Assembly: GCF_000355905.1 (NCBI RefSeq)
Contig: NZ_APLF01000007.1
Coordinates: 54,904 to 118,903, forward strand
DNA: 64,000 bases
DNA from: Psychroflexus gondwanensis ACAM 44
Lineage (GTDB): Bacteria > Bacteroidota > Bacteroidia > Flavobacteriales > Flavobacteriaceae
Direction of reading: 5' to 3'
The notes beneath the pieces were generated by a model. It saw only the letters and a program-made list of their open reading frames with translations, was not told the DNA's origin and searched no databases. Both the position numbers and the translations under genes were made by a program. Position 1 is the first letter of the stretch; each line of letters begins with the position of its first letter. This document shows positions 35,673-44,611 of the stretch, in pieces.

Positions 35673-37583
35673 TTAATTATTGTCTGCTGGCTTGTCTTCT
35701 TCAGTAGACTTTTTTTTCTTTTCTTCTTTGATAGATTGCTCTTCCACTATCTTTTTAGAAGGCTCTTTTTCAAAAGATTTTCCTAGATACACCAATTTTG
35801 ATTCTGGTTCTACTTCAATAGATTTTGAGTCGTTTGGTAATATATCGAGTTTCCCATCTGGTTTTTTGATAAACAAAGGGATTATTTCAGACTCCACTTT
35901 GCTCAATTCAATTAAGCCTTGAAAATGATCATTGGAGTTTAAATCTATTTCATGGATCTCTGGATATTTTCTCGTTAGATTAACCAATTTAATATAGTCG
36001 TCGGTTTGTGAAAACAAACCATCTTCTGGATTATTTTCTGGATCTTCCATTTCTTCTGAAGATATCACGCGAAAGGTTCCTTGTTCTCCAAATTGTTTCG
36101 CAAAGTTTTCAATAGCCTTTTTATTAACGGCCGTATTACCTGTTAAGGCCATTAAGTACCCCACATCACTCAACTCGATATTATCAATTAAATCGTCGGA
36201 ATAGATATTGGCATTGATGGCATCTAGACCCATCACTTTAGCTTTATCTATGTTGCTTTTATTATTATCAACAATTACAACGTGCCTGTCGTTATCTTTT
36301 AAATATTTAGCAATTATTCTTGAAAAAGATGAAGACCCAACAATCAAGATTCCTTGAGAATCCTTTAGAAATACACCCACTAGTTTTGCAAAGCTTCTAG
36401 CTGTAGTCGCATTAAGAAGTACAGTGCCCAAAACTATCATAAACACCAAGGGCGTTATTAATTCTGCATTAGGAATGCCTTGGTCTACTAGCTTCAATCC
36501 AAAAAGAGAAGCCACACCTGCTGCCACTATACCTCGAGGGCCAACCCAACTAATGAATAACTTTTCGCGGGTTTCCAAAGTGGATTTATAACTGCTCAAA
36601 AAGACACCCAAAGGCCTAACCACAAAAACAACAACCGCAAAAAGAATTAAGGTGTTCCAATTGAAAACCAACATCAAGTTTTCGAAATTGATATTGGCAG
36701 CCAGGAGAATAAAAAGAATTGAAATTAAAAGAATACTAAGGGATTCCTTAAAATAAAGAAGTTCTTTAAGATTGGGCAAATTGGTATTCCCCATGATAAT
36801 TCCCATAACGACCACAGCCAATAAACCACTTTCGTGTGCAAAGTGATCTGCCATTACAAAAACCCCTAAAACGGTCGCTAAAGTGACCACATTTAATAAG
36901 TAATGAGGTATAATCTTGGACTTTATTGCAAAAGCCAAAGCTTTGGCGAAGGTGAATCCGAAGGTAAATCCAAAAAGAACAATTTCACCGAACTCTACCA
37001 GCACCGTAGTTGTAAAGGCCTCCCCTCCTCCTGCAGATATAAATTCAAAAACCAATACTGCTACCAAAGCTCCAATAGGATCTATGAGAATTCCCTCCCA
37101 TTTCAATATGGTTGAAACGTCTTTTTTAAGAGGGATATTCCTCAAAATTGGGGTAATTACGGTAGGTCCGGTAACAATGATGAGTCCTGAAAATAAAAGA
37201 GAAATTTGCCAGCTTAATCCCAGTATCCAGTGAGCTGCCATTCCTGCTCCAACAAAGGTAATCACCACAGCGACAGTAATTAATTTAACAATAACTGGAC
37301 CAACGTTCAAAATCTCACCTCGTCTTAAAGTAAGGCCACCTTCAAAAAGAATAATCCCTATAGCAAGTGAAACAAAATAGAACAAACTTTCTCCAGGAAA
37401 CAAGCCAGTCTCACCATTCCATATAGGTTCTATAAGCTTGGATCCATCCTCAGTATACAAAGAAGCAATAGGACCTACCAGTAGGCCTATTAGAATTAAT
37501 GGTAAAATTGCCGGGATTTTGAAACGCCAAGCAAACCATTGCGCTAAAATTCCTAATATAATTATACTCGCTAGTTCAATCAT
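35673..37583 (-). CDS. CPA-type cation:proton antiporter with RCK domain
   Basis: 636 residues. Residues 1 to about 395 form a Na+/H+ exchanger domain with some 12 transmembrane helices (IPAILPLILIGLLVGPIASL, GIILFEGGLTLRRGE, IVTGPTVITPILRNIPL, WEGILIDPIGALVAVLVFEF with the ion-binding acidic residue, SWVGPRGIVAAGVASLFGL). Residues of about 405-520 form an RCK/TrkA-N nucleotide-binding domain, though the usual GxGxxG loop reads VGSSSFSRIIAKYL. A TrkA-C-like part and a Lys/Glu-rich tail (KKIVEEQSIKEEKKKKSTEED) follow. It exchanges Na+ or K+ for protons; the ion is not clear. Confidence 0.88.
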   Translation of the reverse strand: MIELASIIILGILAQWFAWRFKIPAILPLILIGLLVGPIASLYTEDGSKLIEPIWNGETGLFPGESLFYFVSLAIGIILFEGGLTLRRGEILNVGPVIVKLITVAVVITFVGAGMAAHWILGLSWQISLLFSGLIIVTGPTVITPILRNIPLKKDVSTILKWEGILIDPIGALVAVLVFEFISAGGGEAFTTTVLVEFGEIVLFGFTFGFTFAKALAFAIKSKIIPHYLLNVVTLATVLGVFVMADHFAHESGLLAVVVMGIIMGNTNLPNLKELLYFKESLSILLISILFILLAANINFENLMLVFNWNTLILFAVVVFVVRPLGVFLSSYKSTLETREKLFISWVGPRGIVAAGVASLFGLKLVDQGIPNAELITPLVFMIVLGTVLLNATTARSFAKLVGVFLKDSQGILIVGSSSFSRIIAKYLKDNDRHVVIVDNNKSNIDKAKVMGLDAINANIYSDDLIDNIELSDVGYLMALTGNTAVNKKAIENFAKQFGEQGTFRVISSEEMEDPENNPEDGLFSQTDDYIKLVNLTRKYPEIHEIDLNSNDHFQGLIELSKVESEIIPLFIKKPDGKLDILPNDSKSIEVEPESKLVYLGKSFEKEPSKKIVEEQSIKEEKKKKSTEEDKPADNN

Positions 37584-37680
37584 AAAATATTAGATTTGAG
37601 TCGTTAAAAATAGCATAATCTAGAAGACTCAGATTCCAAAGTTAAGACTCTTTTAGTACTTTGCTGCTAAAATAGAGCTT

Positions 37681-38541
37681 ATGACCTTATATCCTATAGA
37701 AACTGGAAATTTTAAACTAGATGGAGGTGCCATGTTTGGCGTTGTGCCAAAATCGCTTTGGCAACGAACAAATCCAGCAGATTCTAATAACATGATAGAC
37801 ATTGCTGCAACCAGTTTGTTGATTGAAAATGGTAAGCAACTTATTCTAATCGACACAGGTTTGGGGAACAAGCAAAGTGATAAATTCTTTAGTTACTACT
37901 ATAGATGGGGGGAACACACTTTGGATAAGTCACTGAAAAAATATGGATTCCATAGAGATGATATCACCGATGTGTTTATGACTCACCTGCATTTTGATCA
38001 CTGTGGAGGTAGTATTCAATGGAATAAAGATAAAACAGGTTACGAACCTGCTTTTAAAAACGCAAAATTCTGGACCAACCAAGAACACTGGGACTGGGCC
38101 ATACATCCTAACGACCGTGAAAACGCTTCCTTTCTAAAGGAAAATCTTTTACCGATGCAAGAAAGCGGTCACTTACAGTTTTTAGAACGCACTCAAAACA
38201 GACATTTTTACGATGAATTGGGATTTGAAGTCCTCTTCGTAGATGGTCATACCGATAAGCAGATGATTCCAATTATAGATTATCAAGGGAAAAAATTGGT
38301 CTTTGCGGCAGATTTACTTCCTACAGCTGGACATATTCCTCTACCCTATGTCATGGGTTTTGACACTAGACCCTTGAAGACACTTCAGGAAAAGAAATTA
38401 TTTCTAGAAGAGGCCACTCAAAACAATTATCACCTCTTTCTTGAGCACGATGCTCACAACGAAATCATCAATTTAAAAGACACTGAAAAAGGAATACGAC
38501 TCGACTCTACTTTCAGTTTCAATGAACTCTTTACTAATTAA
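37681..38541 (+). CDS. Metallo-beta-lactamase-fold hydrolase
   Basis: A 286-residue cytoplasmic protein with the binuclear zinc motif THLHFDHCGG (His102, His104, Asp106, His107). Further ligands probably lie in FVDGHTDKQMIPII and LFLEHDAHNE (His in each). The general layout, with YYRWGEHTLDKSLKKYGF before the HxHxDH motif and ERTQNRHFYDELGFEVLFVDGHT after it, is that of the lactonase/glyoxalase-like branch. The substrate cannot be inferred. It starts a plus-strand run with the S8 and M1 peptidase genes. Confidence 0.88.
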   Translation: MTLYPIETGNFKLDGGAMFGVVPKSLWQRTNPADSNNMIDIAATSLLIENGKQLILIDTGLGNKQSDKFFSYYYRWGEHTLDKSLKKYGFHRDDITDVFMTHLHFDHCGGSIQWNKDKTGYEPAFKNAKFWTNQEHWDWAIHPNDRENASFLKENLLPMQESGHLQFLERTQNRHFYDELGFEVLFVDGHTDKQMIPIIDYQGKKLVFAADLLPTAGHIPLPYVMGFDTRPLKTLQEKKLFLEEATQNNYHLFLEHDAHNEIINLKDTEKGIRLDSTFSFNELFTN

Positions 38542-38556
38542 TTTAATTTTTAAAAC

Positions 38557-40236
38557 ATGACGACAAAGACATTTAAGATAGGCGCTTGGAGCCTTTTATT
38601 ATCAGGATTTCTAATAGGTTGTGCCAGTGGGCCAAAAATCACTTCAGAACCTATCCCCAACTTACAAAACGTAAAGGCTAAAACAACAGAACTTACAGAA
38701 GATGAGCTTGAAGTTTGGGGAAGCAAAGATCTTTTGAAAGACACCATTCCAGGAATGAGTGTAGATAGAGCTTACCAGGAAATCATTAAAGACTACAAAG
38801 GAGAAAGCGTCATTGTTGCTGTTCTGGACAGTGGTATTGATATTGAGCACGAAGATTTTGAAGGTGTGATCTGGACCAATATTGATGAAATTCCTGAGAA
38901 CGGAATAGACGATGACAAAAATGGTTTTGTCGATGACATCCACGGCTGGAATTTCCTAGGCGACGTTGTTGAAGAAAATCTTGAATACACTAGAATAGTA
39001 AGAGACTTTCAAGATAAGTTTGAAGGTAAATCTGAAAGCGATATTGCTGAAGAAAACTTAGAAAACTTCAAATTATACAAGTCTGCAAAAGCTGAATATG
39101 ACAAAGAGCTAAACAGCACAAATGCGAGTTTAAATCGATATGTCACTATGAACAACCAGCTTCAAGAAGCTGAACAAAGTTTAAAAATCGAGCTTGGTGT
39201 TGATGAGCTTAGCATAGAGAATCTAACGGCCTTCGAACCTGAAGACGATACTAGTCTCAACCAAAAAATGCTACTCCTCAATGTTATGAATAACATCGGT
39301 GAGGATCTTAGTAGCGTAGAAGACCAACTTGCCCAAGCTATGGAGTATTTTGGCAATAGAACCAAATACCATTTCAATTTGGAATTGAATGCTAGAGCCG
39401 AAAAACTAGGCGACGATCCAGACGATTTCTCAACCCGCTTTTATGGAAATAACCAAGTGAGTGGTCCCAATAAAGATAAGAAAGATGCGAAGCACGGCAC
39501 TCATGTCGCCGGAATTATAGCAGCTAACAGAATGAATAACAAAGGTGTAAAAGGCGTTGCAGGGAATGTCTTAATTATGCCTATAAGAGCGGTTCCAGAT
39601 GGAGATGAATACGATAAAGACATCGCATTGGGTATTCGCTATGCAGTGGACAACGGTGCTAAAGTCATCAACACGTCCTTTGGAAAATACTTTTCAACGC
39701 ATCCAGAATGGGTGATGGAAGCTATCGCGTATGCAGCAGAAAATGATGTTTTAATCGTAAATGCAGCAGGAAACGAAGGTATTGATCTAGATGAAACACG
39801 AGTATATCCTAATGATGAAACTCCAGAAAACCCTACAAATTTTGTAGATAACTTTATCAACGTAGGTTCTATCACTGCAGAATATGGAGGAAATTTAGTG
39901 TCAGGATTTTCCAATTATGGAGATAACAGTGTGGACGTTTTTGCACCAGGATCCTCTATATATGCAACCACTCCGTTGAACACTTATGAATTCCTACAAG
40001 GAACCTCTATGGCTTCTCCAAACGTAGCTGGTGTAGCAGCAATGGTCCGCTCTATCTATCCTAAACTCTCTGCTGCCCAAGTTAAACAAATCCTTATGGA
40101 TTCTGGGCTAAGTACAGATCAAGACGTGATTCTCGGGGGAGATCCAGAAAACACTCTGCCTTTTGATGAGCTTTCAGTATCTGGAAAAATGGTAAATATG
40201 TATAATGCTCTAATATTAGCTTCTAAAACTAAATAA
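38557..40236 (+). CDS. S8 (subtilisin-like) serine peptidase lipoprotein
   Basis: A 559-residue lipoprotein (lipobox LIGC, Cys22). The catalytic triad is Asp91 (VIVAVLDSGIDIEHEDF), His313 (KHGTHVAGIIAANR) and Ser484 (GTSMASPNVAGVAAM). An extra segment of about 180-200 residues between Asp and His is acidic and helical (SESDIAEENLENFKLYKSAKAEYDKEL...), which ordinary subtilisins lack. Substrate-binding strands (AAGNEG) are present. It is expected to be periplasmic or outer-membrane anchored. It lies 15 nt after the MBL gene, and its stop overlaps the start of the M1 gene. Confidence 0.93.
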   Translation: MTTKTFKIGAWSLLLSGFLIGCASGPKITSEPIPNLQNVKAKTTELTEDELEVWGSKDLLKDTIPGMSVDRAYQEIIKDYKGESVIVAVLDSGIDIEHEDFEGVIWTNIDEIPENGIDDDKNGFVDDIHGWNFLGDVVEENLEYTRIVRDFQDKFEGKSESDIAEENLENFKLYKSAKAEYDKELNSTNASLNRYVTMNNQLQEAEQSLKIELGVDELSIENLTAFEPEDDTSLNQKMLLLNVMNNIGEDLSSVEDQLAQAMEYFGNRTKYHFNLELNARAEKLGDDPDDFSTRFYGNNQVSGPNKDKKDAKHGTHVAGIIAANRMNNKGVKGVAGNVLIMPIRAVPDGDEYDKDIALGIRYAVDNGAKVINTSFGKYFSTHPEWVMEAIAYAAENDVLIVNAAGNEGIDLDETRVYPNDETPENPTNFVDNFINVGSITAEYGGNLVSGFSNYGDNSVDVFAPGSSIYATTPLNTYEFLQGTSMASPNVAGVAAMVRSIYPKLSAAQVKQILMDSGLSTDQDVILGGDPENTLPFDELSVSGKMVNMYNALILASKTK

Positions 40237-42062
40237 TGATGACAAAAACATTTTTAACGATTGCATCTATCTTTTCATTTTCAATTCTACTTGCCCAAAA
40301 CTCAACAGGGTATTGGCAACAACATGTGGATTATGAAATGGAAATCGACTTTGACGCCAAAGACTACCAGTACGATGGTTCACAAGTTCTGGAATACACC
40401 AATAATTCTCCAGACACTTTAGATCGGGTTTTTTACCACATGTATTTCAATGCTTTTCAACCAGGCAGTGAAATGGATGTGAGGTCTAGAACGATTGAAG
40501 ATCCAGACTCTAGAGTTGGAGATCGTATTTCTAAACTTAGCGATGAGGAAATTGGATTTATGAGAGCAAAAACCCTTCAACAAGACGGGAAAGAACTAAA
40601 CTTTAAATTAGTGGGAACTGTCCTTGAAGTTGAGCTCAATGAGCCTATTTTACCTGGAAAGTCAAGTACTTTCAAAATGGATTTTGAGGGCCAAGTTCCT
40701 GTTCAAATTCGTAGATCTGGGAGAAATAATGCCGAAGGTGTTGAACTTTCTATGACGCAATGGTATCCTAAAATGGCAGAATATGATTTTGAAGGCTGGC
40801 ATGCAGACCCTTATATCGGAAGAGAATTTCATGGTGTTTGGGGAAACTTTGACGTTAAGATCTCTATCGATAAAGATTTCATTTTGGGAGGTACTGGCTA
40901 TATCCAAAACCCCAACGAAGTTGGTTATGGATATGAAGATGAAGGAGAAAAAGTAAGACGAAGAGGGAAAAAGCTGACTTGGCATTTTAATGCGCCAAAT
41001 GTACATGACTTTGCCTGGGCTGCAGACAAAGACTACATCCATGATAAAATCACTGGAAAGGATGGTACTACCCTTCACTTTTTATACAAGGACAATAAGG
41101 AGATTATTGAAAACTGGAAAAATTTACAATCCAAAACTTCAGATTTATTGGATTTCTTCAATGAACACATTGGTCCATATCCTTACGATCAATACTCTGT
41201 TATACAAGGAGGTGATGGAGGTATGGAATATGCGATGTGTACACTTATTACTGGAGAAAGAGAATTCGGCAGCTTAGTAGGCGTCACAGCACATGAGATG
41301 GCTCATTCTTGGTTTCAGCATATTTTAGCCACAGATGAAGCTCAACATGAATGGATGGACGAAGGTTTTACATCCTATATTTCTTCTTTAGCTATGAACG
41401 AAGTGATGGATCAAAATAGAGAGAATGTATTTGCAGGAACCTATAGAGGCTATACAAGTCTAGCCAATTCTGGTTTTGAACAACCACAGACCACCCATGC
41501 CGATCGTTATGAATACAATAGTGCCTACGGCGTAACGGCCTACTCCAAGGGGTCTGTTTTTTTAGCTCAGCTAGGCTATTTAATTGGACAAGAAAATTTG
41601 GATAACACTTTAAATCGCTATTTCGATGAGTGGAAGTTTAAGCACCCAACGCCAAATGACTTTATCCGCATTGCTGAAAAAGTAAGTGGAGCTGAGTTAA
41701 GCTGGTACCTTAATGACTGGACAAGAACGACCAATACAATAGATTATGCTATAAAAGGCGTAAGCGTTGAACCTGGAACAACCATAGTAACTCTGGAACG
41801 AGTTGCTCTTACTCCCATGCCTATTGAAGTAAAGGTTGACTTTAAAGGAGGTACCTCAGAGACCTATTATATCCCTTTAAGAATTATGAGATGGACGAAG
41901 CCAGGCGCTACGAATATTCAGGAAGATTGGGCTTGGGCCTTTCCAACCTATACCTTGGAAATTCCCTCACCTCAATACGGAGTTGAGAAAATTGAAATTG
42001 ACCCAAGTGGTTTAATGGCCGATGTGAATAGAGAAAACAACGTTAAGGTTTTGAATGAGTAA
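40236..42062 (+). CDS. M1-family metallopeptidase (aminopeptidase N-like)
   Basis: A 608-residue exported enzyme (signal peptide to SILLAQ). The zinc site HEMAHSWFQH has His353, Glu354 and His357, with the third ligand Glu376 in WMDEGF; the substrate-binding GGMEYAM (the family's GxMEN loop, here EY) lies just before it. The N-terminal beta domain (residues of about 25-230) and a C-terminal part without a sorting domain complete it. It should release N-terminal residues from periplasmic peptides, plausibly acting after the S8 protease encoded immediately upstream (overlap of 1 nt). A second ATG lies one codon downstream of the first. Confidence 0.93.
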   Translation: MMTKTFLTIASIFSFSILLAQNSTGYWQQHVDYEMEIDFDAKDYQYDGSQVLEYTNNSPDTLDRVFYHMYFNAFQPGSEMDVRSRTIEDPDSRVGDRISKLSDEEIGFMRAKTLQQDGKELNFKLVGTVLEVELNEPILPGKSSTFKMDFEGQVPVQIRRSGRNNAEGVELSMTQWYPKMAEYDFEGWHADPYIGREFHGVWGNFDVKISIDKDFILGGTGYIQNPNEVGYGYEDEGEKVRRRGKKLTWHFNAPNVHDFAWAADKDYIHDKITGKDGTTLHFLYKDNKEIIENWKNLQSKTSDLLDFFNEHIGPYPYDQYSVIQGGDGGMEYAMCTLITGEREFGSLVGVTAHEMAHSWFQHILATDEAQHEWMDEGFTSYISSLAMNEVMDQNRENVFAGTYRGYTSLANSGFEQPQTTHADRYEYNSAYGVTAYSKGSVFLAQLGYLIGQENLDNTLNRYFDEWKFKHPTPNDFIRIAEKVSGAELSWYLNDWTRTTNTIDYAIKGVSVEPGTTIVTLERVALTPMPIEVKVDFKGGTSETYYIPLRIMRWTKPGATNIQEDWAWAFPTYTLEIPSPQYGVEKIEIDPSGLMADVNRENNVKVLNE

Positions 42063-42087
42063 GTCGTCTCCATAACTAATCATAAGA

Positions 42088-42124
42088 ACAAAAAGTCCAT
42101 TACAAAATTGAATGGACTTTTTGT
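42088..42124. terminator. Bidirectional terminator between convergent genes
   Basis: A stem of 14 bp, ACAAAAAGTCCATT with its complement and a 9-nt loop, lies 25 nt after the M1 peptidase stop and 19 nt after the end of the convergent T9SS gene. The T-runs inside the stem work in both directions. Confidence 0.8.
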
Positions 42125-42143
42125 ATTTTAAGAGGTCTTCGCC

Positions 42144-44192
42144 CTATTGCTTAACCAGTTTTAAGGTATGCTCAGCAGCATCTGATTTTAATTTCACTAG
42201 ATAGGTTCCAGGAGCAGCATTAAAGTCTGAAATCTCTTGGATTGAAGTCTTACCTAATGAGCTCTGATATATTTTCTGACCTAGCATCGTATAAATTTCA
42301 ACTTCAGTTTCGCTGCCATTTCCCAACCCACTTATAGAAAAGCTCTCTTGCGTTGGGTTTGGGTATAATTTCACTTTAGAAAATTCATGACTAGTTATCG
42401 ATAAGCTTTGGGGTGTTAGCTTTAACGAAAATCTGTTTTCATTTATAGAGCCAGGAACAGAAGAATTCACGCTAAAGGTATACGTATCTGAAGATTTCGA
42501 AATCAATGTTTCGGTCTCCAAATAGCTATCTATGATATAAACGTGTTGAGGTAGGTCTTCGGTGATTTCAAACTTGAAAACATAATTCTGTCTTCGGTAT
42601 TGATTTAAGTATAAAGGAAGTACATCTTCAAGGTCTGAAAATGATCTTCGTTCCAGCGCAATTAACTGTCCATCGATAAGTCTAGTTAAATTTTCATCTA
42701 TATTTTTCAGTTTAGGGAAGTCATCATCGATTTGATTGGTGTAGGACTCTCCAAAATTAATTCGCAAGGCATCAGAAGGTGTGCTTTCTAAATCATATGA
42801 CAATTGATTATAGAGTTGAATATTTATAAATTTATGATCACCAGATTTCAAAATTTCCGTGGAATTAATTTCAACAACTTTATCTTCTTCAGAAAAATTT
42901 AAGGAAGGGTTTATATCCTCATCTGAAGTTTGAACAAAAACAGCTTGCATAGGTTGTAAGTATTGGTTGGCTTCAGAATTGGAAGAATTCGTGCCAGACA
43001 AAAGATCCACTACTACAAAAGCTCCTCTACCTCCAGACTGTTCTAAATCTTGAACCCCTCCTAAAGTAGGGTCCCAAACGTAATACACATTTTCCCTGAG
43101 GTTTACTGAATTTGCTAAAACTGAAGTCATATCAACTTGAGCGTGATAAGGATTTCCGATTAAACTGAACCCATTTGTTTCTAAAGAGAGATCTGTTGTT
43201 GAATACTCCCCGGTGTGTAATTGACCTTTAGATCTTAGCTTGGTTTGAGTGGGCTGTGCCGAATTGGAATAAATATTTATAGACCTATCCCCTCTAATGA
43301 GTAGCCTATAAGCATCACCAGAAACCAATGTATTTACATCTGTATTGTCGATAGGACTAAAATCTGCCACCTGGTTGTTATACAAAAACATTGAGGCATT
43401 TCCCGAAGGATTAAAGTCGAAACCATCTCTACCGTCTTCACCAAGATCCGCAGGACCACTGCCGGGGTTAAGACCTGTGATATGAGTTCCATGACCCTCT
43501 GGAATAGAGTGATCTCGATAGCTATTCGCATCTTCTTGCCAGTTGTGATGTATGGAGGTAGAAGTCGTTACAGAGGGGGAAATTAAACGATTTGCTCTTC
43601 TAGCAGGATAACATTGCTCTACCGTTACTTTCCCTGTGATTTTCCCTTTAATTGGGGCAACTTGAGCGACTGATTGATCTAAAAAGCTACACTTGAGGCT
43701 TAGATTATTTTTGGTTAACAAATTTCCTCTGTCAACAAATAGTATCCCATAGATAGCTAACGAATCCTTGATGTGAACAGTTGAAGGATTATCAATACGA
43801 AGATTTTGAAAACGTCCTTCTCCCGTTATAAATTGAGCACTATTTCCATTGAGAAGGAGCTCTCCATTACCTGTAATGGAGCCTTCATTATGAATGTGCC
43901 CCGTAATGCTTAAGACTGCAAAATCGGTTATGTCTAAAACAACCCCTTCGGATACCTCTAAATTCCCAATAACTTCATGTCCATAAACTATTGGATTTGC
44001 GTTAAGAATGACTTTAGAATCTTCTTCTGGCATCTCTTGGTCATCCCAGTTTTCAGGATTATTCCAAGCTCCAGCTGTTATAAACGTATAAGTATCGTCT
44101 TTGGATAAATTAGCATCATCAATTTCTGAAAAAGGTTGAATGAGCAGAGAAATCCCTAGAATGATAAAAAAAGAAAAATTGTATAAAAACAA
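42144..44192 (-). CDS. T9SS surface protein, third tandem member
   Basis: 682 residues ending in a type A sorting domain (KLYPNPTQESFSISGLGNGSETEVEIYTMLGQKIY, APGTYLVKLKSDAAEHTLKLVKQ). The start is a TTG at 44192 with an in-frame TAA two codons upstream and no nearby ATG; the hydrophobic segment FSFFIILGISLLIQPF that follows is the signal peptide. Residues from about 180 (GKVTVEQCYPARRANRLISPSVTTSTSI, YGTHITG-like GHGTHITGLNPG, LLIRGDRSIN, NPYHAQVDM) closely parallel the two larger proteins upstream, but the long N-terminal region of those proteins is missing. It shares their upstream promoter element. Role unknown, probably adhesive or structural. Confidence 0.85.
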   Translation of the reverse strand: MFLYNFSFFIILGISLLIQPFSEIDDANLSKDDTYTFITAGAWNNPENWDDQEMPEEDSKVILNANPIVYGHEVIGNLEVSEGVVLDITDFAVLSITGHIHNEGSITGNGELLLNGNSAQFITGEGRFQNLRIDNPSTVHIKDSLAIYGILFVDRGNLLTKNNLSLKCSFLDQSVAQVAPIKGKITGKVTVEQCYPARRANRLISPSVTTSTSIHHNWQEDANSYRDHSIPEGHGTHITGLNPGSGPADLGEDGRDGFDFNPSGNASMFLYNNQVADFSPIDNTDVNTLVSGDAYRLLIRGDRSINIYSNSAQPTQTKLRSKGQLHTGEYSTTDLSLETNGFSLIGNPYHAQVDMTSVLANSVNLRENVYYVWDPTLGGVQDLEQSGGRGAFVVVDLLSGTNSSNSEANQYLQPMQAVFVQTSDEDINPSLNFSEEDKVVEINSTEILKSGDHKFINIQLYNQLSYDLESTPSDALRINFGESYTNQIDDDFPKLKNIDENLTRLIDGQLIALERRSFSDLEDVLPLYLNQYRRQNYVFKFEITEDLPQHVYIIDSYLETETLISKSSDTYTFSVNSSVPGSINENRFSLKLTPQSLSITSHEFSKVKLYPNPTQESFSISGLGNGSETEVEIYTMLGQKIYQSSLGKTSIQEISDFNAAPGTYLVKLKSDAAEHTLKLVKQ

Positions 44193-44208
44193 AAGATATT
44201 AGTTTGCG

Positions 44209-44256
44209 TAAAAATATGGGTTCAACTCCCTTTTGTTTGTAGAATAAGTTCGAAAT
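44209..44256 (-). promoter_or_regulatory. Shared promoter element, copy 1 (T9SS gene at 42144-44192)
   Basis: The minus strand carries ATTTCGAACTTATTCTACAA (44237-44256), then 20 nt, then TATTTTTA (44209-44216, one mismatch to TAnnTTTG), then 16 nt to the start. The same arrangement, with the same 20-nt gap, precedes the genes starting at 47896 and 51551. Confidence 0.65.
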
Positions 44257-44341
44257 AAGCGAGTTATAAATATTTAACAGTTGTCTAGGGAGTTCCTCCA
44301 GAGCAGAAATAGCAAGATTATTTGTTGACCTACGTATAACA

Positions 44342-44472
44342 AAAAACCATCTGATTGCTCAGATGGTTTTTCTCTTTTATGTTATTATGACTGATTTTCT
44401 CTAGTCTTGTTTTCTCGTCTGCCTTATTCCTAAGTAACCTCCTACTGCTAGACCTAAAGCGATAAGACCACT
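44342..44472 (-). repeat. Duplicated 3' block: end of small gene plus terminator (copy A)
   Basis: 131 bp that match 48021-48151 with a single mismatch. It covers the C-terminal coding part of the 68-residue protein, its stop, the spacer and the terminator hairpin. It marks one end of a recent tandem duplication with unit length of 3679 bp. Confidence 0.9.
44343..44370 (-). terminator. Terminator after small CTERM-like gene, copy A
   Basis: A 12-bp stem AAAACCATCTGA / TCAGATGGTTTT with a TTGC loop, located 30 nt after the stop of the small gene. It is identical to the hairpin at 48021-48050. Confidence 0.85.
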
Positions 44473-44607
44473 TATGGAGGCAACCGGTTCGTCATCTACA
44501 TCATCTGGAAAGCCAATATCTCCTAACTGGGCATAACTGGTTGCTGAAATCAGGATAAAGGCTAAAACCAATACTAGAGCTAAATACTGTGATTTGTTTA
44601 TTTTCAT
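44401..44607 (-). CDS. Small CTERM-like membrane protein, copy A
   Basis: A 68-residue protein with a signal peptide (1-26, ending SYAQ), a short acidic linker (GDIGFPDDVDDEPV) and a C-terminal tripartite tail: ASISGLIALGLAVGGYLGI (43-61) followed by basic RQTRKQD. This Pro-x-x-x, hydrophobic, Arg-rich layout resembles PEP-CTERM or PID-CTERM protein-sorting tails; exosortase recognition is an inference, and no exosortase is in the window. It starts 4 nt after the stop of the 1094-residue T9SS gene, so both are co-transcribed. Its paralogue is at 48080-48283. Confidence 0.75.
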   Translation of the reverse strand: MKINKSQYLALVLVLAFILISATSYAQLGDIGFPDDVDDEPVASISGLIALGLAVGGYLGIRQTRKQD

Positions 44608-44611
44608 GATC

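Noticed and set aside
37681..38541. Metallo-beta-lactamase-fold protein as a quorum-quenching AHL lactonase
   Set aside because: The HxHxDH site is shared by many hydrolases and nothing specific for AHL lactonases can be seen.
40662..41078. 138-codon open frame on the minus strand
   Set aside because: Antisense to the M1 peptidase and has no recognisable protein features.
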